Shown here piece by piece: positions 1 to 6,784 of a stretch of DNA of 30,625 nt. Made by a program: the position numbers and the translations under genes. This DNA is from Trichothermofontia sp037445115 (GTDB lineage: Bacteria > Cyanobacteriota > Cyanobacteriia > B231). The stretch lies in contig JBBILC010000053.1 of assembly GCA_037445115.1 (NCBI GenBank), positions 1 through 30,625 of the forward strand, given 5' to 3'. Position 1 is the stretch's first letter. Each line of letters opens with the position of its first letter. The notes beneath the pieces are model-generated. The model ran no database searches and was not told the DNA's origin. It saw only the letters and a list, made by a program, of their open reading frames with translations.

Positions 1-52
1 TACACGATTAGAGGCTATTTTTTAACACATTTCCTATCATTCAACACTTCTG
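1..52. repeat. 52-bp terminal inverted repeat, left copy
   Basis: The first 52 bases equal the reverse complement of the last 52 bases (30574-30625) with no mismatch, and identity stops abruptly at base 53. Read from the edge outward, the repeat begins CAGAAGTGTTGAATGATAGG. Both ends therefore run into the same edge of one repeated element in opposite orientation. A transposable element not spanned by the assembly is the simplest explanation. The left copy brings an in-frame TAA (23-25) upstream of the cyclase gene. No target duplication can be tested from inside the window. Confidence 0.85.
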
Positions 53-1561
53 CTTCCCCCCCAACAGATTGCCTTTGTTGATATCCCCATTGATCCCGAT
101 CGCATCACCCGCCGCAGTACCTTAGTTCCCTTTGACCCGCAATTTCAGTATCCTGCCTTCTCACGCAAACTCGTTGAAATGTACCTTGCCGCCAACTGTC
201 CAGGGTACACGCCTAAACAATCAAATTTAGTCTGCCGTGAGACTAGCCTGAAAATATCGCCGCAAGGTGAATATATGTTCGGTAATATCCGTTTACCGCG
301 ACTTCCCAAGGACGCAGGTGGTTACCAGAAGTTCGACGATCTTGGCTATCAATTACTCATCGACTATCGAGCTGCCCAATCCCCCACCTTGCAAGTGACG
401 CTGGGACAAGTCCAACGAGGCGAGGTTAATCCTGATTGGATTCATAACAAAATTGTGTTGATTGGGAACAGTTCCCCGATTATGAAAGACTTATTCGATA
501 CCCCGTTTAGTGCTGCTGCGATGGGCACTCGGCAAATGCCTGGGGTTGTGGTACATGCCCAAATGGTCAGTCAGCTATTGAGCGTCGGACTGGATGGGCA
601 ACCCTTATTTAGGTTCTGGCCAGAGTGGGCTGAAATTATTTGGATTATACTGTGGGCGATCGCGGGTAGTTGCATAACTTGGGTACTGCACAAACCGCAA
701 AAAGTCATTTTGGCTGGAATTGGTTTACTGGGATTATTAGGCAGCGTGAGTTTTCTCGTTTTCTTGAATCATATTTGGATACCGATTGCTGCCCCTGCCC
801 TCGCGAGTATCCTCACGGGCATAGCGACGATTATCTATAAACAATTTCTTGTTCAAAAACAACAGCAAATGGTGATGCATTTACTAGGACAACAAACCTC
901 ACCCGAAATCGCCGAAACTCTTTGGCGACAACGCCAGCAATTACTAACCTCAGGACGGTTACTCTGGCAAAAAGTTACGGCAACAATTCTATTTTCTGAT
1001 CTTAAAAATTTTAGTACAATTTCAGAACAACATCCTCCCGAAATCATTATGGGCTGGCTCAATCAATATTTGTCAGCGATGACCGATGAAATCCATGCCC
1101 ACAACGGCATTATCAATAAGTTTATGGGCGATGGTATTATGGCTGTTTTTGGGGTACCGATCGCCCGCACGAGCACCGAAGCAATTGCTGCCGATGCCCA
1201 AGCGGCGGTTCACTGTGCGATCGTCATGCGTCAACGACTCGCCGAACTCAATCAATCCCCACAACTGCTAGGGATTGGCAGGTTGCAAATGCGGGTTGGC
1301 ATCTTCACGGGACCTGTCATCGTTGGCAGTCTAGGTAATAAAACTCATTTGGAGTATGGTGTCATTGGTGATAGCGTGAATACAGCATCCCGGTTAGAGA
1401 GTTGCGAAAAGGAACGGCAGATTGACGATTGTCGTATTCTGATCGCCCAGTCAACGCTAGATTATTTACAGGATACCTTCATGACTGAACCTTGGGGAAC
1501 ATTAATACTCAAGGGTAAATACCAACCAGTGAGTGTATATCGTGTAGTTGCAACTAAGTAA
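53..1561 (+). CDS. CHASE2-domain class III nucleotide cyclase, 5'-truncated
   Basis: Membrane-bound cyclase predicted to make cAMP (or cGMP) in response to an extracytoplasmic signal. The frame is open from the edge of the terminal repeat; the first internal Met is at 179, and residues below count from it. The start (AFVDIPIDPDRITRRS) and residues 1-145 are the C-terminal half of a CHASE2 sensor. Three hydrophobic helices follow (about 145-225), then a class III catalytic domain (about 265-430). Visible are the two metal-binding aspartates (D274 in LFSDLKNFS, D318 in MGDGIMAVFG), K314 for purine selection, and the N401/R405 pair in VNTASRLE. The second purine-selecting position, usually Thr/Asp after Tyr, is Gly394. 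Family members start with roughly 200 more residues, so the gene is cut by the element at the window edge. DUF928 lies downstream on the same strand, a common cyanobacterial pairing. cAMP is favoured by the Lys but not proven. Confidence 0.9.
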   Translation, partial: LPPQQIAFVDIPIDPDRITRRSTLVPFDPQFQYPAFSRKLVEMYLAANCPGYTPKQSNLVCRETSLKISPQGEYMFGNIRLPRLPKDAGGYQKFDDLGYQLLIDYRAAQSPTLQVTLGQVQRGEVNPDWIHNKIVLIGNSSPIMKDLFDTPFSAAAMGTRQMPGVVVHAQMVSQLLSVGLDGQPLFRFWPEWAEIIWIILWAIAGSCITWVLHKPQKVILAGIGLLGLLGSVSFLVFLNHIWIPIAAPALASILTGIATIIYKQFLVQKQQQMVMHLLGQQTSPEIAETLWRQRQQLLTSGRLLWQKVTATILFSDLKNFSTISEQHPPEIIMGWLNQYLSAMTDEIHAHNGIINKFMGDGIMAVFGVPIARTSTEAIAADAQAAVHCAIVMRQRLAELNQSPQLLGIGRLQMRVGIFTGPVIVGSLGNKTHLEYGVIGDSVNTASRLESCEKERQIDDCRILIAQSTLDYLQDTFMTEPWGTLILKGKYQPVSVYRVVATK

Positions 1562-1654
1562 TCTCTGAGCAAGCAATAAATGAGTGACTTCTAATCAGAT
1601 TGCCTGAGACGAATAAACCTTAAATATTTTTTCAACCCTTATAAACACCGTAAT

Positions 1655-1660
1655 GGAGGT
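1655..1660 (+). promoter_or_regulatory. Ribosome binding site fixing the DUF928 start
   Basis: GGAGGT lies four bases before ATG 1665. It overlaps the other in-frame ATG (1653), which has no such sequence in front of it, so 1665 is preferred. Confidence 0.6.
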
Positions 1661-1664
1661 AGCT

Positions 1665-2264
1665 ATGACTAGAGCAGGTGGTTCTACTAGGAAGCCAGCA
1701 GGCAGTCGAGGATCAAATTTCACAGTCGCGATGATGGCATTGTTCCCAGGAGAGCAGGTAAAAACAGCAGCAGCTAAACCCACTTTTCTAATCTATTTGC
1801 CAGAGCATACTGCCCCCAAAGCTGAATTCCTGCTGGCCAAAGATGCACAGTATACTGACTGTATTTATTGCCAAGAACTCTCGTTACCAGGGCAATCTGG
1901 ATTACTTAAAATTGAACTACCTAACAATAACAGTATCTCTGACTTAACACCCGACCAGCCTTATTATTGGTGCTTTACTCTCCGCTATCCTATTCAAGGA
2001 CGAGGCGAACCAGAAAGCATATCAGAATGTATTCAACGGGTCACCCTATCTCCAGAAGTTAAATTGCAACTGAGCCAGCTATCTCCCCAGGAGCGCCTTG
2101 ATCTGTATTTATCCCTAGGGTTGCCCTATGATGCCTGTACTGAATTAGATCAATTGCGTCGAGATCTACCCCTAGAGAACTGGGTAGAAGCCACTTGGGC
2201 AAGCTGGATGATAAATGCAGGATGGCATCACCTAATAGATGTCCCAACCTTACATCCAGAATGA
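1665..2264 (+). CDS. DUF928 family protein
   Basis: 199 aa from ATG 1665. The order of motifs follows DUF928: an N-terminal TRAGGSTRKPAGSRG segment, an 'ALFPGEQ...AAKPTFLIYLPE' strand region (about 25-50), 'LPGQSGLLKIELP' (about 80-92), 'YYWCFTLRYP' (about 105) and 'CIQRVTLSP' (about 125), then a helical C-terminal tail ending in WHHLIDVPTLHPE. The function of DUF928 is not known. Members usually have a signal peptide; none is present here, and an in-frame TAA at 1614-1616 rules out a much longer start. The gene follows the CHASE2 cyclase by about 100 bp on the same strand, which suggests co-transcription. Family assignment is by motif recall. Confidence 0.8.
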   Translation: MTRAGGSTRKPAGSRGSNFTVAMMALFPGEQVKTAAAKPTFLIYLPEHTAPKAEFLLAKDAQYTDCIYCQELSLPGQSGLLKIELPNNNSISDLTPDQPYYWCFTLRYPIQGRGEPESISECIQRVTLSPEVKLQLSQLSPQERLDLYLSLGLPYDACTELDQLRRDLPLENWVEATWASWMINAGWHHLIDVPTLHPE

Positions 2265-2304
2265 TTGCGCTCTAATTCAGACTCTCACTTCTCCCAATCT
2301 CCTC

Positions 2305-2460
2305 CTATCGCTTTACCAAGGGCGACACCCACACCGCTGAGGCATCGTAGAAATCGGCCCGCTGCTCCAAATTAAATCCCACGACGTTGTTGTTGAAGGG
2401 GATGGATTGTTTTAAGGCGATGACGTTGACGCGGCACAAGTCGGTGCAGGCGTTTAAGCG
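2305..2460 (-). pseudogene. Unidentified C-terminal coding remnant
   Basis: The minus-strand frame is open from 2460 to a TAG at 2305-2307 and reads, near its end, NNNVVGFNLEQRADFYDASA followed by VWVSPLVKR. This looks like a normal protein C-terminus in composition, but I do not recognise it and there is a stop just upstream (2461-2463). It overlaps the recombinase-like frame on the other strand. At most one of the two is the true remnant for the shared part. Confidence 0.3.
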
Positions 2461-2521
2461 CTATGTGCAACGGGCGGAGTAGGCGGCGGCGGCGCAGGCT
2501 TTCTGGGAGCGCTTGGAGTGA
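2414..2521 (+). pseudogene. Possible C-terminal remnant of a tyrosine recombinase
   Basis: The plus-strand frame reads FKAMTLTRHKSVQAFKRYVQ followed by RAE, a TAG stop (2480-2482), then AAAAQAFWERLE and a TGA (2519-2521). 'RHKS...FKRYV' resembles the C-terminal box (H/R-x-x-[HK]-S ... Y) of phage-type tyrosine recombinases, with Tyr of KRYV in the catalytic place. The upstream R-kinase core is absent and the frame is broken, so it cannot be functional. The opposite strand is also open here and protein-like, which lowers confidence. Confidence 0.35.
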
Positions 2522-2688
2522 GGGGGATAACCGAAAATGCAGCTAAACAGGAGCCATTAGCCTACCCGCAGATATCTCAATTCACCCAATGGGGTGAGGC
2601 AGAACCTACTCAACGGGGACCCAGTCGTAGGTAGTAACCGTTGACGTCAAGGGGCTAAGGTCACAGGGACAGTTTAAAACGGAAACTT

Positions 2689-4086
2689 ATGGCCCCCACT
2701 GAAACCTCAACTCTGCCCCACGCAGCCTCCCAATCTCTCGCTGTAAACCTCAATTCACCGGCAACCACAGCCCTCATGGACAAAATAGCCGCCTATGTCC
2801 AAGCCCATCACGACACCAGGCAGTTTATGGGCACCGTCAGTGTGGTTTGCGGTAACCAAATCAGCTTTAACCAAAGCTATGGCATGGCTTGTTTGGAACA
2901 CCAAGTTCCCCATACCCCGCAAACTAAGTTTCGGTTGGGGTCAGTGACGAAGCAGTTCACCGCCGCCGCCATCCTGCAACTCCAAGATCGGGGTTTGCTC
3001 AATGTGCACGCAACCCTTGACACCTATTTACCCACCTATCCCAACGGCGATCGCTTCACCCTGCACCAGCTACTCACCCACACGACTGGCGTGCCCAACC
3101 TCACCAGCTTCTCTGACTATTACGAGTGGATGAAGTTGCCCCATCGTTTAGATACCCTCATTGCTCGTTTTCAGGACTTACCGCTTGAATTTACCCCCGG
3201 TACCCAACATCGCTATAGCAATTCCAACTATGTGTTGCTAACCAAAGTCATCGAAACTGTATCGGGACAACCTTACGCCGATTATGTTGCGATCCATTTA
3301 TTCGATCCGATCGGAATGACGAACACAGGCTATGAACAGCGGTTAGCGATCGTGCCGGGACTGGCTCAGGGCTATCAGATCACCACCAGGGGCTATCAAC
3401 GAGCTGAGTATATTGATATGACCACACCCCAAGGAGCCGGTGGACTGTATAGCACCGCAGCCGATTTAGTCCGTTGGCACCAGTTTCTCTTCGGCAATCA
3501 TCGTCAGGATCAGGCGATTTTGAGTGACTACGCGATCGCGGCCATGACCACCCCCCACGTATCCCTGGGTATAGCCGCCGCCCCTAACTTGAGTTACGGC
3601 TATGGACTCGTGATCGATCAGCAGATTGGCCAGCAGCGGATTGGCCACGGTGGCGGCATCAATGGCTTTGTCAGCAGTCTTCTCTCCTTGCCAGAACAGG
3701 CCATCACGATCGTGGTCCTCAGTAATGTCGAGTCGATCAACCCGGAAGCAATGTCGGCTGACTTAGCCGCGCTCCTGCTGGGTGAACCCTACGAGTTACC
3801 CCAAGCATTGACGACCGTATCGGTTGCCCCCGCGCAACTGGAGCGCTATGTGGGTACCTACCAGCTAATGCCCCAGTTTCAACTCACCGTCACGGTTGAT
3901 GCCGGACAACTCTATGTTCAGGGAACGGGACAACCCCCATTGGGACTCTTCCCCACCTCGACGACTGAATTTATCGCCTGTGCGCCTGCCTTGCAGATCC
4001 GCTTTAGCCCCAACACCGACGGGACCGTGGACAGCCTAACCCTAAGCCAAGCAGGACAAACCACGATCTCGCCTAGAGTCGGGTGA
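2689..4086 (+). CDS. Serine hydrolase, beta-lactamase (class C/PBP4*-like) family
   Basis: 465 aa. The penicillin-binding-protein/class C beta-lactamase fold is shown by the catalytic S85-V-T-K88 motif inside 'FRLGSVTKQFTAAAILQLQD', the Y176-S-N178 motif in 'HRYSNSNY', and H320-G-G-G in place of the KTG triad. The core spans about 28-360. A smaller C-terminal beta domain (about 380-460, 'ERYVGTYQLMPQFQLTV') is typical of esterase- or D-aminopeptidase-like members. No signal peptide is visible, so a cytoplasmic peptidase or esterase is more likely than antibiotic resistance; the substrate cannot be read from sequence. The ATG at 2689 has no strong ribosome binding site. It stands alone between debris and a convergent acetyltransferase gene. 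Confidence 0.9.
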   Translation: MAPTETSTLPHAASQSLAVNLNSPATTALMDKIAAYVQAHHDTRQFMGTVSVVCGNQISFNQSYGMACLEHQVPHTPQTKFRLGSVTKQFTAAAILQLQDRGLLNVHATLDTYLPTYPNGDRFTLHQLLTHTTGVPNLTSFSDYYEWMKLPHRLDTLIARFQDLPLEFTPGTQHRYSNSNYVLLTKVIETVSGQPYADYVAIHLFDPIGMTNTGYEQRLAIVPGLAQGYQITTRGYQRAEYIDMTTPQGAGGLYSTAADLVRWHQFLFGNHRQDQAILSDYAIAAMTTPHVSLGIAAAPNLSYGYGLVIDQQIGQQRIGHGGGINGFVSSLLSLPEQAITIVVLSNVESINPEAMSADLAALLLGEPYELPQALTTVSVAPAQLERYVGTYQLMPQFQLTVTVDAGQLYVQGTGQPPLGLFPTSTTEFIACAPALQIRFSPNTDGTVDSLTLSQAGQTTISPRVG

Positions 4087-4130
4087 GGTGACAACTCCCA
4101 GCAGTCCATTCACGCCGCGACCCAGTACGG

Positions 4131-4580
4131 TTAAGTCTGCATTGAGCAGACGGGTTTACCATAGTGCAGATGCAGGAGGGTCATGCCAGTTTCAGTATGT
4201 TGGGTAACACCCATCTCAATAAAACCGTAACGATTATAAAAATGCCGCCCGATCGTATTTTGCGCGAAGACAGCCACCGCTAGCCCGCCTTTAAGCTGTA
4301 CGGCATAATCCATCAGGGCACGGCCCAGCCCTCGGCCTTGCATAGTCGGATCAACAAAGAACCCACCGACCGTTTGGCCAAGCAACGCAATGAAACCAAC
4401 CACTTGGCGTTTGTACTCGTATACCCAGACTTCAGCCACAGGTAGATATTGCGAGACGATCGCCCGCCGTTCTTGCTCAAAATGCTCAGGCGGCAAGAAA
4501 TGATGGGCGACCCGCGCCGATCGCTCCCACACGCCTAAAAGTTCCGATTGATCCGCAGGTTGATACAAACGGATTGGCAT
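4131..4580 (-). CDS. GNAT family N-acetyltransferase
   Basis: 149 aa from ATG 4580 (MPIRLYQPADQ), preceded by the purine-rich GAGGGGG. A longer frame runs upstream to 4748, but that extension does not resemble the family. The acetyl-CoA binding loop is seen in 'VGGFFVDPTMQGRGLGRALM' (Q-G-R-G-L-G, about residues 77-96), followed by 'AQNTIGRHFYNRYGF', the usual C-terminal helix-strand of GNAT enzymes. The start 'IRLYQPAD...LLGVWERSARVAHHFLPPE' resembles the YjaB/YafP-like group. The substrate is unknown. It is convergent with the serine hydrolase gene. Confidence 0.85.
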   Translation of the reverse strand: MPIRLYQPADQSELLGVWERSARVAHHFLPPEHFEQERRAIVSQYLPVAEVWVYEYKRQVVGFIALLGQTVGGFFVDPTMQGRGLGRALMDYAVQLKGGLAVAVFAQNTIGRHFYNRYGFIEMGVTQHTETGMTLLHLHYGKPVCSMQT

Positions 4581-4799
4581 CAATACCCCCTCTAAGCGAT
4601 AACCCACCGCAGCAATCATTGCTCTGATCTTTGTCCAGGCAGCTACTCTAGCCCCACCCGCATCCTGATGCAAGTCGTAACAAGACCGGCCATACCCAAT
4701 AAAAAAGCCCTGACCATTACAGCCAGAGCGATCAAGCCTCAATTCCAAAAACCGAAAAGGGAGAAACCAATAAGGAGCAATGCGTTCAGCGAAAAACCT

Positions 4800-4970
4800 T
4801 TAGTGAATCCCGAAGGAAAGCAGCACCAGGGCCGTCACAAACAACGTCGCCAGACCGCCTTGGAGAGCATAGCACTGTTGCTGGAACGCCGAGGGGTAGG
4901 TGGCATAGTACATTTCCGGCTCTTGGGCGTAGTTGTTGAGAATGCCGTTGTCGAGTTGGGTGGTGTACAT
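4800..4970 (-). CDS. psb34: Psb34-like (ssl1498 family) photosystem II assembly protein
   Basis: 56 aa: MYTTQLDNGILNNYAQEPEM, then a linker rich in Tyr and Gln, then one transmembrane helix (LQGGLATLFVTALVLLSF, about residues 36-53). The N-terminal MYTTQLDNGILNNYA...EPEMYYA...P...Q block is characteristic of the cyanobacterial ssl1498/Psb34 family, a single-helix HliP relative that binds photosystem II assembly intermediates in the thylakoid membrane. GAGG about 8 bases before the ATG serves as a ribosome binding site. An HLR1-like element 50-65 bp upstream (5019-5036) fits high-light control by RpaB. The gene is monocistronic. Confidence 0.92.
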   Translation of the reverse strand: MYTTQLDNGILNNYAQEPEMYYATYPSAFQQQCYALQGGLATLFVTALVLLSFGIH

Positions 4971-5011
4971 CGTCGTTGCCTCTGTGAGTAATCGGGGTTG
5001 TCTGTCCTGCT

Positions 5012-5026
5012 GTTACACAATGTAAC
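5012..5026. promoter_or_regulatory. Inverted repeat GTTACA-CAA-TGTAAC
   Basis: Perfect 6-bp arms with a 3-bp centre, overlapping one HLR1-like half-site of the psb34 promoter. It may be part of the same RpaB site or a separate operator. Confidence 0.35.
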
Positions 5027-5036
5027 GCAATGTTAA
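5019..5036 (-). promoter_or_regulatory. HLR1-like RpaB binding site upstream of psb34
   Basis: On the minus strand this reads TTAACATT-GC-GTTACATT. The HLR1 consensus, as I recall it, is two (G/T)TTACA(T/A)(T/A) half-sites two bases apart. The second half-site is a perfect match and the first has one mismatch. A TTGACA (5043-5048) lies upstream and the second half-site overlaps a possible -10 (TACATT, 5019-5024; 18-bp spacer). Binding here would interfere with RNA polymerase, as proposed for RpaB repression of high-light genes. Confidence 0.55.
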
Positions 5037-5041
5037 TTTTC

Positions 5042-5059
5042 TTGTCAACTACTTGACAA
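5042..5059. promoter_or_regulatory. Inverted repeat TTGTCAA-CTAC-TTGACAA over the -35 region
   Basis: Perfect 7-bp arms around 4 bases. It covers the TTGACA hexamer that would be the -35 of psb34 on the minus strand. A dimeric regulator could bind here; no regulator is named. Confidence 0.35.
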
Positions 5060-5121
5060 AATAATTTCTGGCTAAATCCCTCAGGCGAGGGAGGCGGGAG
5101 TCAGGTCGGCGACGCAGTGGC

Positions 5122-5499
5122 CTATCGGGGATATTGCTCCAGCAGGTGGATGGCCTCCGCCAATTGCTGGGCAGTGTCGGTATAGCCGATAGTTATTAAT
5201 TGTTGTTTTGCCTGAACTAGTCGTTCTTTGGCTTCCTGCGTTCGTCCTTGCATTGCCAGAATAACCGCCAGTTGATACAGCCACTCCCTCTCTAATGAAG
5301 TACTGTCAAGCCTTGTAGGCAAGGGGCTTAAGCCCCTTGCCTGGACCTCGCCAAGTATGGAAGTGCTGTAGTAGATTTCAATGCGGTCTGGATGGAGTTG
5401 CATTTCTTTTTCCGCTTCTGCCAGGAGTTTTTCCCGTCCAGCTTGTCCCCCCAGGGGCAGCTTCATTAAATTGCGCGGATGGGCCAAGGCTGCCAGCAA
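5122..5499 (-). CDS. TPR-like protein with an in-frame palindromic element insertion
   Basis: 125 aa from TTG 5499; an internal ATG at 5466 (MKLPLGGQAG) would give 114 aa. Helical-repeat features are 'GREKLLAEAEKEMQLHPDRIEIYY' and 'QLAVILAMQGRTQEAKERLVQAKQQL', with a C-terminal 'TAQQLAEAIHLLEQYPR', resembling tetratricopeptide helices. Between them lie exactly 31 residues (about 45-75, from STSILGEV to EREWLY) encoded by the palindromic repeat at 5276-5370. Deleting 93 nt (element plus one TA) gives IEIYYQLAVILAMQG, a natural helix continuation. The frame is the same as that of the upstream membrane-protein gene, from which it is separated by a single TAG (5503-5505), so it may be the 3' part of one older gene. 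The function is unknown. Confidence 0.65.
   Translation of the reverse strand: MLAALAHPRNLMKLPLGGQAGREKLLAEAEKEMQLHPDRIEIYYSTSILGEVQARGLSPLPTRLDSTSLEREWLYQLAVILAMQGRTQEAKERLVQAKQQLITIGYTDTAQQLAEAIHLLEQYPR
5276..5370 (-). mobile_element. 95-bp palindromic MITE-like element, copy A (inside a coding frame)
   Basis: TA-bounded unit with ends TACAGC...GCTGTA and a perfect palindromic centre GGCAAGGGGCTTAAGCCCCT continuing TGCC (24 bp in this copy). It is full length and aligned over its whole length with copies B and C. In the minus-strand reading it encodes 31 codons without a stop inside the TPR-like gene. A TA target duplication makes the net insertion 93 nt, a multiple of three. No transposase is encoded in the window; TA targeting suggests mobilisation by an IS630/Tc1-mariner-type enzyme. 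Confidence 0.85.
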
Positions 5500-5502
5500 C
5501 TT

Positions 5503-6288
5503 CTAGGAAAATGGACCTTTGTCAGGGGGGGCCACCTCCAGGTTTAAGAAGTTGCACAGGTGGTTGCGCAGGCGTTCTTTATCCTGATAGCCCGAACTGA
5601 GGTAGGGCATGAGGTGCACGGTTTCCCCCGATCGCAAATCTAGGTTGACCCGATAAGTGTTTTTTTTACGGGAACGCTCAATCCAGACCCCCCGAATGTC
5701 CCGCAGCGGATAGTGGCGCTGGTGTTGCCCCAAGAGACCCCGACGTTGAAGCGTGCATTCCCCCGTTTGTTTGTTAAGGTCTAAGGTGACAACCTTGCCC
5801 AGCAGCAGAAGCATCAACATTCCAGACCCAGAAAATGCTACGAGGAACAGCAAGGCAAACCAGCGGTAATCCCCGGTTACTTCCAGGGTAGTTTGGCTGG
5901 GGTTTTGCAGGAAGTCATTGATCTGGCGTGCCTGGGCGGAGTGATTGCTGATGTTATTAAACGTTGTCACCAGGGGAATACCACCTGAATACGTCCGCAA
6001 CAGAACCCGGTAGGTTTTTACCCCTTTACGACGGCGGCGGCTACTCTGGATTTCGGCTTGTTGTAGGCTCTGGAGAGGGAGGGTGATGCTTCGTTGGGTC
6101 AATAATTTTTGGTTGATTAAGGTGCAGGCAGGGGGCGTTAGGCTGCGATCACACCGGAAAGAAACGGTTTCCCCGATTAAGGTAAAAATCATCGCCCCAA
6201 CAATCGTAAATAAGCCGCCCAGGAACCATAACACCCAGGGACGTTCCTGCAAAACCAGGCGATCGGATGTTTGTTGTATAACTCGCAT
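5503..6288 (-). CDS. Conserved hypothetical membrane protein with two helices
   Basis: 261 aa from ATG 6288, preceded by an excellent ribosome binding site (AAAGGAGG). Two transmembrane segments are visible: about residues 17-42 (WVLWFLGGLFTIVGAMIFTL) and 143-170 (WFALLFLVAFSGSGMLMLLL). Each is followed by a beta-rich soluble stretch: 'SRRRRKGVKTYRVLLRTYSG' after the first, and 'LQRRGLLGQHQRHYPLRDIRGVWIERSRK' after the second. The paired helix-plus-beta layout is reminiscent of bPH/PH-like membrane proteins, but I cannot assign a family. A Cys pair (in FRCDRSLTPPACTL) lies just after helix 1. The TAG stop at 5503-5505 is followed in the same frame by the TPR-like sequence. Confidence 0.75.
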   Translation of the reverse strand: MRVIQQTSDRLVLQERPWVLWFLGGLFTIVGAMIFTLIGETVSFRCDRSLTPPACTLINQKLLTQRSITLPLQSLQQAEIQSSRRRRKGVKTYRVLLRTYSGGIPLVTTFNNISNHSAQARQINDFLQNPSQTTLEVTGDYRWFALLFLVAFSGSGMLMLLLLGKVVTLDLNKQTGECTLQRRGLLGQHQRHYPLRDIRGVWIERSRKKNTYRVNLDLRSGETVHLMPYLSSGYQDKERLRNHLCNFLNLEVAPPDKGPFS

Positions 6289-6441
6289 CGCAGCCTCCTT
6301 TCAGGATGATGCACAACGGAGCAAAGGAAATCCAGGTAACCGCAATCTCTGTTAATCCAGGAATCCAGATATCACCCCGGTAGCAGCAATGGCTGGATGC
6401 GTCAGGAATTTGCTCTTTGTCTCAAACAACCCTGTTCTCCG

Positions 6442-6666
6442 TTATTCTATCCATTCGGCTTGCTGGACGGTTTTGCCGCGACTGCCTCTAGGGAGGTAGT
6501 GACAGTGAATGCGATCGCCCGCGAAATCGAAGCCTAAAGCATCTTCCCCATCTTGGGCGAGTTCATGCACATGACCAAAGCTGGCCTTGACTTGCCAATC
6601 GGGACCCAAAATCTGCTGCAATTTTTTCAGCTTACCGGCACTTTCGATTAACAGTAGGTTGCGCAT
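6442..6666 (-). pseudogene. Truncated topoisomerase IA TOPRIM fragment
   Basis: 74 aa from ATG 6666: 'MRNLLLIESAGKLKKLQQIL' followed by 'GPDWQVKASFGHVHELAQDGEDALGF...YLPRGSRGKTV'. This matches the start of type IA topoisomerases (E. coli TopA begins with a comparable K-x-L-V-I-V-E-S-P-x-K-A, then VxASxGHVxDL). The TOPRIM core, including its DxDREGE acidic motif, and the whole catalytic region with the active-site Tyr are missing; the frame ends in QQAEWIE. Sequence downstream (6289-6441) shows no continuation. It is therefore a 5' remnant, probably of a second, TopA-like gene known in cyanobacteria. The Pro of the usual ESP motif is Ala here. Confidence 0.7.
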
Positions 6667-6784
6667 GACAGTCTTCGTAGACTTTTGTTTGTGACAGAAA
6701 TGTACGGCCAAGATTGCGGCAGAGGCTGAGCGATTTCAAGCTTGACGGGACGATGGTCTAGCCCCCGGTTGCAGTTATACTGTA

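Larger units (their letters stand above)
2265..2688. other. Intergenic stretch with degraded coding remnants
   Basis: 424 bp between DUF928 and the serine hydrolase. The part at 2305-2521 reads like pieces of genes on both strands (described separately). From 2522 to 2688 I see no recognisable element. Confidence 0.5.

Noticed and set aside
2689..4086. Antibiotic-resistance beta-lactamase
   Set aside because: No signal peptide is visible and HGGG stands in place of KTG; peptidase or esterase activity is more likely, so no resistance role is claimed.
4668..4991. 107-aa plus-strand frame rich in Lys/Arg
   Set aside because: It overlaps psb34 on the other strand, which has clear family motifs, a helix and a promoter.
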